The notes: generated by a model not told the origin, from the letters alone. Counted from the stretch's first letter, positions 55,201 to 63,832 are shown. The stretch is 64,000 bases of DNA from Bacteroidales bacterium UBA3844 (GCA_002392915.1 DGHQ01000002.1:25201-89200), one strand, 5' to 3'. Numbers and translations: made by a program.

Positions 55201-58200
55201 TCTCGAAGCATTGGCTTTCCTTTGATATCTCCATCACAATTATCCACAGCAGTATGGCTACCAAGAGCAGCAAGCACTTCATCAAGTGTAAACTCACACT
55301 TATCAGCGGCAAGTGCTAATGTAGTATCCTGAATGTCACGGCAATCGAATACCGGCTTCATTGTATCAAGCACAGTGATTGTCTGCTTACATACTGAAGA
55401 AGCTCCGGCAGCATCTGTAAATGTCCAAGTGATTGTTGTGATACCCTTAGGATAAGCATCGTTCATCACATCCTTACCATCACTTCTGACTCCAATACCT
55501 TTTATTTTCTTTCCAATTGGGGAACATGGGTCATCATCGATTTCAGGTGTATGCAATCCTGCCTTCTTGACTATATCTGCCTCTGCCAAACAATTAGCAT
55601 CAACATAAGCAGTCAACGGAGGAGTTACGACATTGCAGTCTACTGGAGGTCCAAGAGTATCGATAACCTCTATGTACTGAGTACATGTGTCACTATTACC
55701 AGACAAATCAGTAACAATCCAATCTATAGTTGTCACACCTACTTTGTAAGGTGCTGACAAATCAGTAGATTTTTTAGATTTGAATGTACGTACCCATGAA
55801 AGTTTCAAGTCACTCGTAGATGTACAATTGTCTTTTGCCTTCAACTCTTCAAGTGATGGCACCTTCACTTTGACATCTGTCTGACTCAACTCACATGACT
55901 CGTCAGCATAGAATTTTGATGTTCCCTCCCATGGCCCACAAACCAATGTAGGAGCTATAGTGTCCTTTACCTCTATTTCAACGACACAACTGTCAACCAA
56001 CACTTTTGATGATGGATCTTCCTTTTCATATGCGTTAGAGAAATACCACACAAATCTGTTCTTGCCTACAGGCAAATTATAATTTTTCACAACAGATGGT
56101 ACAGATGTGAAATTTGTCAAATTTGCAGTGGCATATCCATAAGGGACATTCTCTTCACATATACATACAGGATTGACCGCATAAGATCGGAATGTCACAT
56201 CCTTTGTGATCACACGATCTTCTTTGGCATCCATAGGATTTTCAACTGTAATCACATTACCATTTGCATCGTACAAACGTACTGAATCTGGGAATACTGA
56301 GATTGTAACAAAGCCTGATTTAGATGCGCTAAGTGTAGGAAATTCTTCGAACGACATCGGAACATTACCAGGACCAGGTTTAGTTGTGACTGGAACCATA
56401 TTCGAACATACATCTCCAGCACCAGGACCAAATCCAGGACCAAATCCAGGACCAAATCCAGGTTTATTCTCGCAATCACCATATCTTGTCGCATGGTAAT
56501 ACTTCACCTCTGCTGTTGGTATGTCTGTCAACGACATATTATATATAGCCTTACAATCTTTGTCCGTATACATCACAGGTGGAACCTCAGGACATTTAGG
56601 CACTGGAGGTGCATTACGAACAACCGTCACTATCTGCTCACATGTCTTTGAATTGAACCTTTGGTCTGTAAATGTGTAAGTAATAGTATAAGAACGAGAT
56701 TCAGAACCTCCTCCAAATTGGAACCTCTTAAACTCTTTAATATCTTTAATCTTCTTTACATTTCCACTTTGATTATCTGTAATAGTAACATCAACAGTCA
56801 CTTTGCCACCACAAATATCTATTACATCTTCATGCATTGACAAATAGCCTTCATCAAAATATCTTTCAAGAGTATATACCTTGTTCGGATTATTTCCATT
56901 CGAGCCCGCTCCTGACGCATACGTATCATACTTCACTTCTCCACTCTCAAGAAGATAGTTAGGGAATACCATGATGTTGATCAACGATGAACAATCAAAC
57001 TCTGGCGCATCCTGATCCTCTACCATGAATGGAACAGCACACTCTACTGTAACACTCTCATCCACATGTGAGCCTGGAAGTTTTTTGAAAACCCATACCA
57101 TCTCATATTTGATTCCTGTTTCAAATAGAGGGTCATCCATCTGAGACTCTTCTATTTTATGTAACTCATCACCTTCTTTCGGAACACGATAATAAAGAGT
57201 TGGCACAAGGCTGTCTGTAGGATGAGCAGAACACTCGTCAAATCCGTATGGCAGTTTAGCCACTTCTTTTAGTTTGGCAATGACGGTAGATGGCTTCAAA
57301 CTACATGTCAAAGTATCAACGTCAAGTTTACCCAAATCCACATTTGGACATGTGACATTAGGTTTCTTGTCGTCAATCACAGTGATTTGCTGAAGACAGA
57401 ACTTAGTGTTTCCTGCCTTGTCTGAGAATGCCCAAAGAATCCAAGTGACACCTTTTTTATAAGGGTCGTTTAGATCAACAGTTTTATCAAAAATTGATGG
57501 AATCTCAGACGGTCTATCTTCAAACTCACATCTACCCAAATACTCACCTGTAATCGTTCCGTCGACACCATTCAGATCCTGCAATCTAGGAGCAGAAAGG
57601 CTAGGCAATTCTGTTGTAAAATCACCAGGCACAGCCACACAGCCCTTTTGGTTTTTCAAATGAGCAGTGTAGTTCTTTATCAAATCACAATTGACATTCG
57701 GAGGTGTCAAATCTTTTATTGAATCAACAGCCTCACAAAAATCTGATTTGCCACATCCATCAGTAATAGTATATTTCAACTCGATTGCTCCAGCAGGCGC
57801 AACAACTTTCTTATTTATAGTTTTCGACTGAGACATTGAGAATTCTATAGTGCGAGACTGGTTAGTTCCATTCAACACTTTACCATCAAGATCTTTAACG
57901 ACGACATCAATTGTCATCTTCGGATCCGGATCACAACTTACTTTAAAATCTGGCAAAGGCAAATCAATAGTCATCGATTTTTCCTTTTCTCCAAGAATGT
58001 ACACTATACCATCAATCTTGCTACAATCAATAGTCGGATCTTCTGGTTTTTCAAATTTATATGTTTGAGAAGCAGTTGCAGGACAACCTACTCCATCAAT
58101 CTCTGCTGTTACAGATACAGTGTGGGATTTCAATGTTCCGTCACATGCAGCAGTATGATTCCATGAGACCTCTGCTGAAGAGGAAGTGCTTAAAGATGCA

Positions 58201-60116
58201 TTTGCACCAGTCCACTTATAAATATATTTATGATCTCCCTCTTTATTAGTGATATTAGCATTTGCATACACCTTATTTGTCATGTCTGACGGACAAAGAA
58301 TTTTGTCTTGTTCCTCTGTACCAGAAGCGAAACGATCACTAGTCAAACTCAAAGTTAAAGATGGAGTATTGTGGACATCAATAATTTTCTGAATTGGAGT
58401 TCCAATAGGATTTTCTACAGTTGCTCCATCCACAACTGTACGACGAACGACTTGAGCTTCAAGAGTGTATTTGCCATGCTCTGCTACAGAAGGGAAAATA
58501 ACCCTTACACTTGCACCTTTAGTTTTCGAATCTTCCTGGAGTCCGGCTCCTTCATATACAGTATTATTATAGACCTCTTTTTTGCTAGGAGTGATCAACT
58601 TCCAACGATAGAAAACAGTTTCGTCTTCCGATACAGGATCTACATAATAGATATTATCATCCTTAGGAGCACATACTATTGAAGATCCTATAATCTCGTT
58701 CGGCCATATAGGATCACACTCTTTACCATAAACAGTGAATTCTTTTGTTACAGTTGCTGAACCATCTCCCTTATTTACCTCTACTTTATATTCCTTAGCA
58801 CCTACAAAATCAACATATATATTTGCTGTACGATATTCATCACCTTTTCCTGACGCTCCAAAAACTTTTGCCCAACCATTGCCTGATCTTTCATACCAAT
58901 TGTATGTGGCATTCTTAGGGAAACCTGTAGCTGTAGCTCTAACTATTTCTCCCTTACATACAAGTTTTGGTGAAAGACATACCTTTTCTACCTCCGCTGA
59001 GATATAGTCAATAGAAACTTTTGCACAACTCAACTGAGCAAATTCAGGAGTAAACTCATAATGTTTCAAACCCTCATTTACATATGGCATATATCCATAG
59101 AATGTCATTTCAAAACGCAACATATGATAATCGCCACCCGACATCGGTAGATTTCCAACATTAGTCAAACTGCTAAACTTAACCTCAGCCACATTATTTG
59201 CTGATTGCAAGTCTCTCTTGCTTCCCAAAAGAGCTCCTGTCACATCATCATAAAGTTCAACATCCATTCGGTCATCTGTCACGGTTCCATGTCCTGTTCT
59301 TGCACGGAAAGCAGCATTACCATCCAATTTACAAGTAGGCTTTACATATGCTCTCATGACAAATCTATAATGTTGATTTCTATAGGACAAACCATGATGA
59401 TTGTATCCATTTCCACATACATTTGGATTTGCAGGGAAACTGATAGTCACTACCTTACAGTTAGGATTGGTAAGGTTCATAAAATAATTTTCATATTTTC
59501 CCTCTGTTTTCTTTCTTACACTATCGTCTATACTTGGAGTATAGCTTCCGAAACTACTCTGTAAACCACCAATCGAATAAGGACAATCATTCTTTGAAAA
59601 CTCTAGAGTATATTCACCAAAGAAGTTTTCTACATCATTTTCTAGTTTTCCTGTATTACTACCAGTCGGATCGAAATCTGTTCCTGTAATAAAATCTCCT
59701 GTTGCCGAAGAATGACATTCTGGCACACAATCAGTACCTTTTTTTATTGTTATATGATTTGACTCCGCTATAATATTAGTTCCACTTTTCTCCACAGCAC
59801 GAAACTCAACATCATGGTCGTCCATTTCATAAATGAATTGGACACCAACCTTAAGCTGAGATCCTTCTGTACTTGCATTCACCCAAACCCCGTTCTCCTT
59901 CTTCTGCCATGTCACAGAACTTGTTGATGCAAGTGATGAATTTAGAATAACACCTTCATTAGGACAAACCGTTCCGTTCTCCGCAGTAATAACCAATGCA
60001 TTCGCATTGACCCAACTTCCGAATAAAAAAACGGAAGCAACAACGTTTTTCAAAACTGGATTCAGCAGTTTTGATATTCGTTCTTTATATTTCATATTTT
60101 GTATAATCTTTTTCAT
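49263..60116 (-). CDS. Giant secreted repeat protein with type IX (gliding-motility CHU_C) sorting domain
   Basis: 3617 residues, about 0.4 MDa. A signal peptide (1-40, ending VNANA) is followed by a Cys-containing head (about 45-690) with Ig/PKD-like segments such as YNWYERSGNGWAKVF. About 22-23 HYR-like repeats of 85-110 residues then run from about residue 690 to 3150. Each has a start like KPVFDCRDI, a conserved FPxGxTxIxW and a final CxQxIxVxDT. After another Ig-like stretch, the last 85 residues (TAFTPMNSIGLNDKF, VIFNRYGQKMVESNNGWDGK, GVYFYEIVLKDG) are the gliding-motility-associated C-terminal domain recognised by the type IX system. Expected on the cell surface or outside; an adhesive role is inference. 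No other T9SS gene is in the window. Own terminator; probably monocistronic. Confidence 0.93.
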   Translation of the reverse strand: MKKIIQNMKYKERISKLLNPVLKNVVASVFLFGSWVNANALVITAENGTVCPNEGVILNSSLASTSSVTWQKKENGVWVNASTEGSQLKVGVQFIYEMDDHDVEFRAVEKSGTNIIAESNHITIKKGTDCVPECHSSATGDFITGTDFDPTGSNTGKLENDVENFFGEYTLEFSKNDCPYSIGGLQSSFGSYTPSIDDSVRKKTEGKYENYFMNLTNPNCKVVTISFPANPNVCGNGYNHHGLSYRNQHYRFVMRAYVKPTCKLDGNAAFRARTGHGTVTDDRMDVELYDDVTGALLGSKRDLQSANNVAEVKFSSLTNVGNLPMSGGDYHMLRFEMTFYGYMPYVNEGLKHYEFTPEFAQLSCAKVSIDYISAEVEKVCLSPKLVCKGEIVRATATGFPKNATYNWYERSGNGWAKVFGASGKGDEYRTANIYVDFVGAKEYKVEVNKGDGSATVTKEFTVYGKECDPIWPNEIIGSSIVCAPKDDNIYYVDPVSEDETVFYRWKLITPSKKEVYNNTVYEGAGLQEDSKTKGASVRVIFPSVAEHGKYTLEAQVVRRTVVDGATVENPIGTPIQKIIDVHNTPSLTLSLTSDRFASGTEEQDKILCPSDMTNKVYANANITNKEGDHKYIYKWTGANASLSTSSSAEVSWNHTAACDGTLKSHTVSVTAEIDGVGCPATASQTYKFEKPEDPTIDCSKIDGIVYILGEKEKSMTIDLPLPDFKVSCDPDPKMTIDVVVKDLDGKVLNGTNQSRTIEFSMSQSKTINKKVVAPAGAIELKYTITDGCGKSDFCEAVDSIKDLTPPNVNCDLIKNYTAHLKNQKGCVAVPGDFTTELPSLSAPRLQDLNGVDGTITGEYLGRCEFEDRPSEIPSIFDKTVDLNDPYKKGVTWILWAFSDKAGNTKFCLQQITVIDDKKPNVTCPNVDLGKLDVDTLTCSLKPSTVIAKLKEVAKLPYGFDECSAHPTDSLVPTLYYRVPKEGDELHKIEESQMDDPLFETGIKYEMVWVFKKLPGSHVDESVTVECAVPFMVEDQDAPEFDCSSLINIMVFPNYLLESGEVKYDTYASGAGSNGNNPNKVYTLERYFDEGYLSMHEDVIDICGGKVTVDVTITDNQSGNVKKIKDIKEFKRFQFGGGSESRSYTITYTFTDQRFNSKTCEQIVTVVRNAPPVPKCPEVPPVMYTDKDCKAIYNMSLTDIPTAEVKYYHATRYGDCENKPGFGPGFGPGFGPGAGDVCSNMVPVTTKPGPGNVPMSFEEFPTLSASKSGFVTISVFPDSVRLYDANGNVITVENPMDAKEDRVITKDVTFRSYAVNPVCICEENVPYGYATANLTNFTSVPSVVKNYNLPVGKNRFVWYFSNAYEKEDPSSKVLVDSCVVEIEVKDTIAPTLVCGPWEGTSKFYADESCELSQTDVKVKVPSLEELKAKDNCTSTSDLKLSWVRTFKSKKSTDLSAPYKVGVTTIDWIVTDLSGNSDTCTQYIEVIDTLGPPVDCNVVTPPLTAYVDANCLAEADIVKKAGLHTPEIDDDPCSPIGKKIKGIGVRSDGKDVMNDAYPKGITTITWTFTDAAGASSVCKQTITVLDTMKPVFDCRDIQDTTLALAADKCEFTLDEVLAALGSHTAVDNCDGDIKGKPMLRDKDDKKDVALPATFHKDTTYHIIWHFVDKSKNDKTCDQYLTIADTTPPDASDACKKLTDKTVVAENTCELPFSSLDVDLNSSINDKCDGVIKAKVQAFVTQFDGTVKRYEDDEIKDVIYPVGTHKFLYIYTDKANLSDTCIMYRTVKDGTKPVVLDCFDGKDTVMGNVSSDVCGLTYDDLKDLIIIPKAYDECDNLANGGSVLFIEPVVKRYFWNISTNVFELVVDGVDNEEWKVDPFPVGLSKLNFIFVDKSGNVDSCIKYVNVVDARGPSFDCSKIDPNPYYPVAKPGECEVVIGDIWDILSGDYVATRSCTDEKIPGVLTLYGTDKKVPSDYVLEVGRDYHLLWVFRSQIDGKVATCDQIIRPNHQNKLEPNCDNAADIDSIKATEGRCDVPGDSVITKMPFALDACTADTVWGVPHRSDSLEISDPFPTGHTHITWTMVSPYNVEDTAKCEQDINIKGNKKFEINCDELTPAMHKVVEDCDPADLRDTLKTPEVEDPCAHPDSSYYMRPGVGERSDSLKLEDTYPLGQTWIKWVFTDFTGSVKDSCDQLVDVRTTKTLEINCDSINKDTINIPVKTGDCSVPASQVLDSLNKRGYPFAKHPCGLGEFVGTPTRPNGLTMNDPFYVGPNELIWVFIDSTTHTLVDSVVTCTQIVRVGDINVPPVDCSQMPDTLIVLDPFDCDIEFSELGFDIKPVYDLCSGAHIDSIVTRASLPGLSSENGDDILSYPFNVGVDTVYWKYNFGSYNFLCAQVVTVKDSMEPVIDCDTIPDETIVLPEGLCEIVKEQVLDSIKQPYAYEYCSTEEIKGEAQLMTISSTGDTTYSELPVKFVVGEPYKISWLFANDSLTVMTKRCEIELTIKSSNKPIFDCTVFNDTVKKSASGECDVTLDEQILPIPEGKDACVDGYVIYGKGYMIDTLEGKPTYSLLAEMKEGTPSYTLGKLSVGVYNIAWVFESKYSTVKDTCVETLNILTDKKMDIACKELEPFAPTSEDSCSISVSLVAPESKNPCTNALILPDTVIRSDKKLFKGVDDTFYVGRTTVYWIYVDHSKTLKDSIDTCAQIVQVGDVKEDPIQCPKDTLVTLPIGVCQLEPADINLSETEPHFMDFCADTIVPLLKVWRASGKAITEKFDLGIDTVFRRYIYHGEEFICEQVIKVRNAGIDSFNCGLLGEKDTITIELKTAVDSVPFSEVLKHGFKIPELHNECGQLDSVYTRSDGLKLRDPYPLGLTTITLIVRDTTPGLEEEIPCHRVVNVINTGAPGMNCPPLDDTKYICHNDIPASYKTFDEFLAAGGLFLAQDGTSAPELVDPATFTVDSVILDVTNTKVSTVNLCEFTLIRTYSAIDVRKQNVSPCSDTFRVKDTVPPVWLEDAVSTLDTFVCTPTEPFVNSAMKAKDNCWDVVYENAVERSKDVPLKSGIFFSDSTNRSSDPSKCEYYNYDVVRRFVAYDACDNHSDTIEYRRVVRDTVPPIVTIPKWFEDTIIQADYGRPCVFLVPDVDGLLPPDIATDNCDPEAVKHYKHIQIPPMGDTLFTESGFVDVKIIIEDPCGLKDSLVKRVIVPTRKSVVSLTMNDVTICANQDLLLKSPMISSYTGQIWGYNRYTHQYEYQQTKSVVFDYYRDTLLLDSLMFSNDLATNGWKFDQNKESEILALNSYDKSGRYYIVITDTVRLCRDTASSYINIHDAPYVSMASEYYTICENDSLHLVSGDETLYDRFKVYTFENGEEITEEGWMIDGVKYSPNTKLPYSNIPLTLRYYAKNACGSDSSIDAVSINTQARMKPENFMLVTKPQNKPRVFINESAELKLVTKYRPYEYHWYKVNGAFDGRFDEAFDKEGQIKEEYKDLVSEPDSLLEVKLKNDEACNMYELIGLQDTASYYVLMLDSVCPAVPSNVVSINVVKDIPTAFTPMNSIGLNDKFMDGYPVVIFNRYGQKMVESNNGWDGKCRGEYVDAGVYFYEIVLKDGSKHKGSIEVVYFK
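56422..56462. repeat. In-frame 12-bp tandem repeat inside the giant gene
   Basis: The 12-bp unit CCAGGACCAAAT is repeated just over three times (plus-strand reading), encoding GFGP-GFGP-GFGP-G at about residues 1218-1231. The copies are identical at the DNA level, unlike the surrounding diverged protein repeats. Confidence 0.85.
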
Positions 60117-60208
60117 ACCCTATCTAATTTATCTTTTCAACACTCCTAATTAATTATAAATCAGCAATACAGATTATCAATCCGCATTTTAACGCTTAAT
60201 TTATCTAA

Positions 60209-60236
60209 CAAATATATATTTTTTCGTTTATAAACG
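60209..60236 (-). promoter_or_regulatory. Candidate promoter and palindrome before the giant gene
   Basis: Minus-strand TATATTTG (60216-60209) fits TAnnTTTG, about 92 bases before the start codon. Just upstream on that strand is the perfect 12-bp palindrome CGTTTATAAACG (60225-60236), which could be an operator. The 313-bp gap 60117-60429 holds otherwise only AT-rich DNA and the queA terminator. Confidence 0.4.
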
Positions 60237-60295
60237 TTTACTTTTTGTTAAAAAATGTAACAAAACATTTAAGAATTTTAACATATAAAAACACG

Positions 60296-60329
60296 AATGT
60301 TTCTTCTTCTTAGCTATAAAAGAAACATC
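60296..60329 (-). terminator. Probable terminator of queA
   Basis: Minus-strand ATGTTTCTT pairs with AAGAAACAT around 14 bases, followed by TCGTGTTTTTATAT. It lies about 100 bases past the queA stop, so it is less certain than the others. Confidence 0.5.
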
Positions 60330-60429
60330 CGTAGTATATATCACACAAACAAATAAAATATTTATAAACCCTCTAAACGATAACAATCTTCATCTGTTAT
60401 ATCACATTAAGCAATTGATTAAAAATATT

Positions 60430-61659
60430 TTATGGCAGCAGTAAACTGCTGTCTCCATAACTTAGAAAACGGAATCCGTTGTCGAACGCATATTTATAAA
60501 TTCTATGCCAGTCATCCCCGACAAGAGCCGAAACCAGTAGCAGAAGTGTGCTTTGCGGCTGATGGAAATTCGTGATAATTCCTCTGATGATTTTAAATCG
60601 GTAAGACGGTGCAATGATAATCTGTGTGGATGTCACCAACGTCTCCTTACCTTCATCTTCCAAATAATCGAGTATCGCCTGTAAACTTTCATCGGCGGTC
60701 AATGTTGGGTTGGTATCATACGGTGTCCACTGCTCCACATGCAGATAATCGCTGTCTATAGCAACGCCTTTGGCTCTGGCTTCCGCTATAGCCACACCTA
60801 TATAATATAACGACTCAAGTGTACGCACTGAGGTTGTGCCGACGGCGATAATATTGCCGAGAGCCGACTTGACCGACTCAATAGTCTCACGTCTCACACT
60901 TATCACCTCACTATGCATCTCATGTCCATCCATCGTCTCAGACTTCACAGGTTGGAACGTACCGGCTCCGACATGAAGAGTGAGTTCCGCACGACGTATT
61001 CCTCTCTTTTGAAGGTTCTCAATCAAATCTGAAGTGAAATGAAGTCCGGCTGTAGGAGCTGCCACCGAACCCTTGATTTTTGAATACACAGTCTGATATG
61101 TAGTCTTGTCGCTCTCCTCCGTCTTACGGTTAAGATACGGAGGAATAGGAAGTTCACCAGCAGCGTCGACAATATCGGCAAAAGTATGCTTCTCCGCCCC
61201 ACTCCACGACAGTCTGATCAACCTTGCTTTGCCGCTTTTGTCGATACACTCAGCTTTGAGTGTCACTGAATCACCTGAAATCTGCACCGTCTGCTCTAGG
61301 AATCCATCTTTCCATTTCGCTGCATTTCCGACCATACATTGCCAAACGACCTCGTCTTCCGCCGCAAAATTAGACGCATAGTCACGAGGCGCGTGAGGCT
61401 CAAGAAGAAAGACTTCTATTCTTGCACCCGAAGATTTATGAAAAACGATGCGTGCCTGGATGACGCGAGTGTTATTAAACACCAGCATTGTATTTGCCGG
61501 CAGTTCGTCGCCGATATTTCTGAATATTGTATGAGCAATTTTGCCTCCCTTGTATGTGAGAAGTTTCGACGACGCGCGATCGTTCAACGGAAATTTTGCT
61601 ATTCGCTCATCAGGCAAATTGTATGTGAAATCTTCTATTTTTAGCTCTTTCGGATGCAT
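60430..61659 (-). CDS. queA: S-adenosylmethionine:tRNA ribosyltransferase-isomerase QueA
   Basis: QueA transfers the ribosyl group of SAM to preQ1 in tRNA, forming epoxyqueuosine at the wobble position. The 409-residue protein has FTYNLPDERIAKFPLNDRAS, MLVFNNTRVIQARI, VAAPTAGLHFT, HVGAGTFQPVK, VGTTSVRTLES and TNFHQPQSTLLLLVSALVG. It is longer than the usual 340-360, with extra length in the first half around KDGFLEQTVQISGDSVTLKA, as in other Bacteroidota forms. It diverges from the DUF2027-Smr gene across 84 bases; minus-strand TATTTTTG at 61700-61707 is a likely -7 box. Confidence 0.96.
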   Translation of the reverse strand: MHPKELKIEDFTYNLPDERIAKFPLNDRASSKLLTYKGGKIAHTIFRNIGDELPANTMLVFNNTRVIQARIVFHKSSGARIEVFLLEPHAPRDYASNFAAEDEVVWQCMVGNAAKWKDGFLEQTVQISGDSVTLKAECIDKSGKARLIRLSWSGAEKHTFADIVDAAGELPIPPYLNRKTEESDKTTYQTVYSKIKGSVAAPTAGLHFTSDLIENLQKRGIRRAELTLHVGAGTFQPVKSETMDGHEMHSEVISVRRETIESVKSALGNIIAVGTTSVRTLESLYYIGVAIAEARAKGVAIDSDYLHVEQWTPYDTNPTLTADESLQAILDYLEDEGKETLVTSTQIIIAPSYRFKIIRGIITNFHQPQSTLLLLVSALVGDDWHRIYKYAFDNGFRFLSYGDSSLLLP

Positions 61660-61743
61660 CAGAAAATGAATTTAATTGCATTTACTTTGTAAAGTACGGC
61701 AAAAATACCGATTTTTGCAGAATTAAAAAAAAGAAAACACAAA

Positions 61744-62805
61744 ATGGGAATAAAAGTAGGCGATAGAGTTCGTTTTTTAAATAGTGTTGGTGGCGGTATC
61801 GTAAAGAAGATCGTCAGCAAAGAATTGGTGGAAGTGGAAGACGAGGATGGTTTCGACATTCCTACTCTCATCAGCGAATGCGTGATTGTGGAATCTAAAG
61901 GCGCGGCGGAAAAAATCGCTGAACGCCAGCAACAAAAGACAAACACACAAAAGCCAAAACAGGTTCTTATCCAAGAAGAGGAAGACGATGCAGACGAAAC
62001 GTATGCCGAGACTAAGGAAGGTGAGCTAATCAACGCCGCCTTAGGTTTTGTTCCCGTCAACCCGAATATGATTTCCCAGACAGATTGCGAGATATACCTG
62101 ATCAACGACAGCAACTATTATCTTGCATATAACATTTTCAACGGTGGAGAGAAAAGCGTATATTCTCGTTACGCGGGCATTATCAATCCCAACACAAAAA
62201 TTCTGTTGGAGACGATGAAGAAGACTCAGCTGAATGAGTTTGAGAACCTTGGAGCACAGATCATCGCAATGAAGAAAGACAAAGCCTACTCTCGCAAACC
62301 CGTTTATGATCTGAAAATCAAAATCAACACAGTAAAATTCTACAAGCTTCACAGCTATGTGGAAAATGATTATTTTGATGAAGACGCGATTATTGTGCCG
62401 CTTGTGGAGAAAGATATTGCAGCAGGATTCAAACTTCCGTCGGCAGACGATTTGAAATCAGCAATTCTGAACAAAGATTCAGCTGAAGCCACTAAAAAGT
62501 CTGTCAAAAGCAACGTCGTACCAGAAATCATAGAAGTGGACTTGCATATCAACAATTTGGTAGACAACACGTCGGGACTAAGCAATAAAGATATGCTTGA
62601 TTTTCAGATGAAGAAAGTCCGTGAAGTGATGGACGCGAACATCCGCAGAGTAGGACAAAAGATTGTGTTCATACACGGGAAAGGAGAAGGCGTACTAAGA
62701 AACGAAGTGCTAAAACTATTAAAATCACAATACAAAAAATGCTATGTACAGGATGCATCGTTTCTTGATTATGGATTCGGTGCCACACAGGTAACAATAA
62801 AATAA
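61744..62805 (+). CDS. DUF2027 and Smr domain protein
   Basis: 353 residues. The N-terminus (MGIKVGDRVRFLNSVGGGIV) and middle (YLINDSNYYLAYNIFNGGEK) match DUF2027, a Bacteroidota family. The C-terminal 90 residues are an Smr domain: EVDLHINNLV, MLDFQMKKVREVMD, KIVFIHGKGEGVLRNEV and GATQVTIK. Smr domains have nicking or RNA-endonuclease activity in MutS2 and relatives, with DLH and HGxG as key motifs; both are present (DLH, HGKGEG). Its substrate is unknown. It is followed after 6 bases by the M23/LysM gene. Confidence 0.92.
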   Translation: MGIKVGDRVRFLNSVGGGIVKKIVSKELVEVEDEDGFDIPTLISECVIVESKGAAEKIAERQQQKTNTQKPKQVLIQEEEDDADETYAETKEGELINAALGFVPVNPNMISQTDCEIYLINDSNYYLAYNIFNGGEKSVYSRYAGIINPNTKILLETMKKTQLNEFENLGAQIIAMKKDKAYSRKPVYDLKIKINTVKFYKLHSYVENDYFDEDAIIVPLVEKDIAAGFKLPSADDLKSAILNKDSAEATKKSVKSNVVPEIIEVDLHINNLVDNTSGLSNKDMLDFQMKKVREVMDANIRRVGQKIVFIHGKGEGVLRNEVLKLLKSQYKKCYVQDASFLDYGFGATQVTIK

Positions 62806-62811
62806 AAAAAG

Positions 62812-63768
62812 GTGACAAAAGGGACTTCGACTAAACTATTAGGTGTCGGCATTATTTGTATAATGTCAACACTATCTATGATGGGCAAGCCATCTAGAGA
62901 TGAAAAGAGAACAGTGGCGATCAGCAATTTTCACAAGACTCCGCTTTCACCACATCTGATAGAAAAGGATTCACTGATTTACACATTTGGTGATGACCTT
63001 GAATTTTCAATAGCCGAACTAGACTCACTCAGTTTGGAGCTTGACGAAGATGAGGAAGACATGTTTGAGGAGGGCGACACAACAGGAAGCAGTTGGGACG
63101 CCACAAAAGTGAATCCATTCAACATTACCATCGACAGTATTGTAGATACCGTCATCAATGTCAGCACCTATTCGCATCCAAACTTCAATGTAGTGACAAG
63201 CGAATGTGGAGAGAGATGGGGACGATTCCATGCCGGCACCGACATGCGTCTGCGAGTGGGAGACACAGTCAGAGCCGCATTCGACGGGAAGGTGCGAATC
63301 ATGCGTTACAATAAGAAATTCCGCAAAAAGGGCTATGGACATTTTGTGATGCTACGACACCCTAATGGACTAGAGACATTATACGGACATTTGTATAAGC
63401 CACTGGTAAAGGTCAACCAGGAGGTTAAATCAGGTGAGCCAATTGGATTGGGAGGCAATACAGGAAGAAGCACCGGTCCTCATCTACATTTGGAATTCCG
63501 ATACAAAGGGTTGCCTATCAACGCAAGAAAGATTGTCGATTTTGAGACTGGACAAGTATTAAATCCAAAACTTGAGATCAACAAATCTACGTTCGATACC
63601 TACAACGAATACCTACATTCACCTGCGAAGTATCATAAAGTGCGTAAGGGCGACACATTAGGCAAGATCGCCAGAAGATACCGCACGTCAGTCAAACGAT
63701 TATGTGCGCTCAACAGGATTCGTCCGAATACAAAATTGAAGATCGGAAGAAGACTAAGGGTGAAATAG
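62812..63768 (+). CDS. M23 peptidase with C-terminal LysM domain
   Basis: 318 residues from GTG 62812. This start gives a plausible signal segment (LLGVGIICIMSTLSMMG), whereas the next ATG would cut it away. The LytM/M23 domain has its zinc residues: RFHAGTDMRL (H140, D144) and GPHLHLEF (H224, H226). One LysM repeat (about 276-318: YHKVRKGDTLGKIARRY, LCALNRIRPN) should bind peptidoglycan. The acidic segment between them (ELDEDEEDMFEEGD) is disordered. An active endopeptidase or envelope-remodelling role is expected. Probably co-transcribed with the DUF2027-Smr gene. Confidence 0.92.
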   Translation: MTKGTSTKLLGVGIICIMSTLSMMGKPSRDEKRTVAISNFHKTPLSPHLIEKDSLIYTFGDDLEFSIAELDSLSLELDEDEEDMFEEGDTTGSSWDATKVNPFNITIDSIVDTVINVSTYSHPNFNVVTSECGERWGRFHAGTDMRLRVGDTVRAAFDGKVRIMRYNKKFRKKGYGHFVMLRHPNGLETLYGHLYKPLVKVNQEVKSGEPIGLGGNTGRSTGPHLHLEFRYKGLPINARKIVDFETGQVLNPKLEINKSTFDTYNEYLHSPAKYHKVRKGDTLGKIARRYRTSVKRLCALNRIRPNTKLKIGRRLRVK

Positions 63769-63790
63769 CATATAAGATTATTTCCGACAA

Positions 63791-63832
63791 AATAACGCCG
63801 CGAGTTCGTAAGGACAAGCGGCTTATTTTTTG
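63791..63832 (+). terminator. Terminator after the M23/LysM gene
   Basis: AATAAcGCCGC pairs with GCGGCTTATT (one bulged C) around about 16 bases and continues into TTTTTTG, 22 bases past the stop. Confidence 0.7.

Noticed and set aside
56252..56494. Second-frame ORF with LDLVLDLVLDLVL over the 12-bp repeat
   Set aside because: This is the shadow of the GFGP tandem repeat in another frame of the giant gene.
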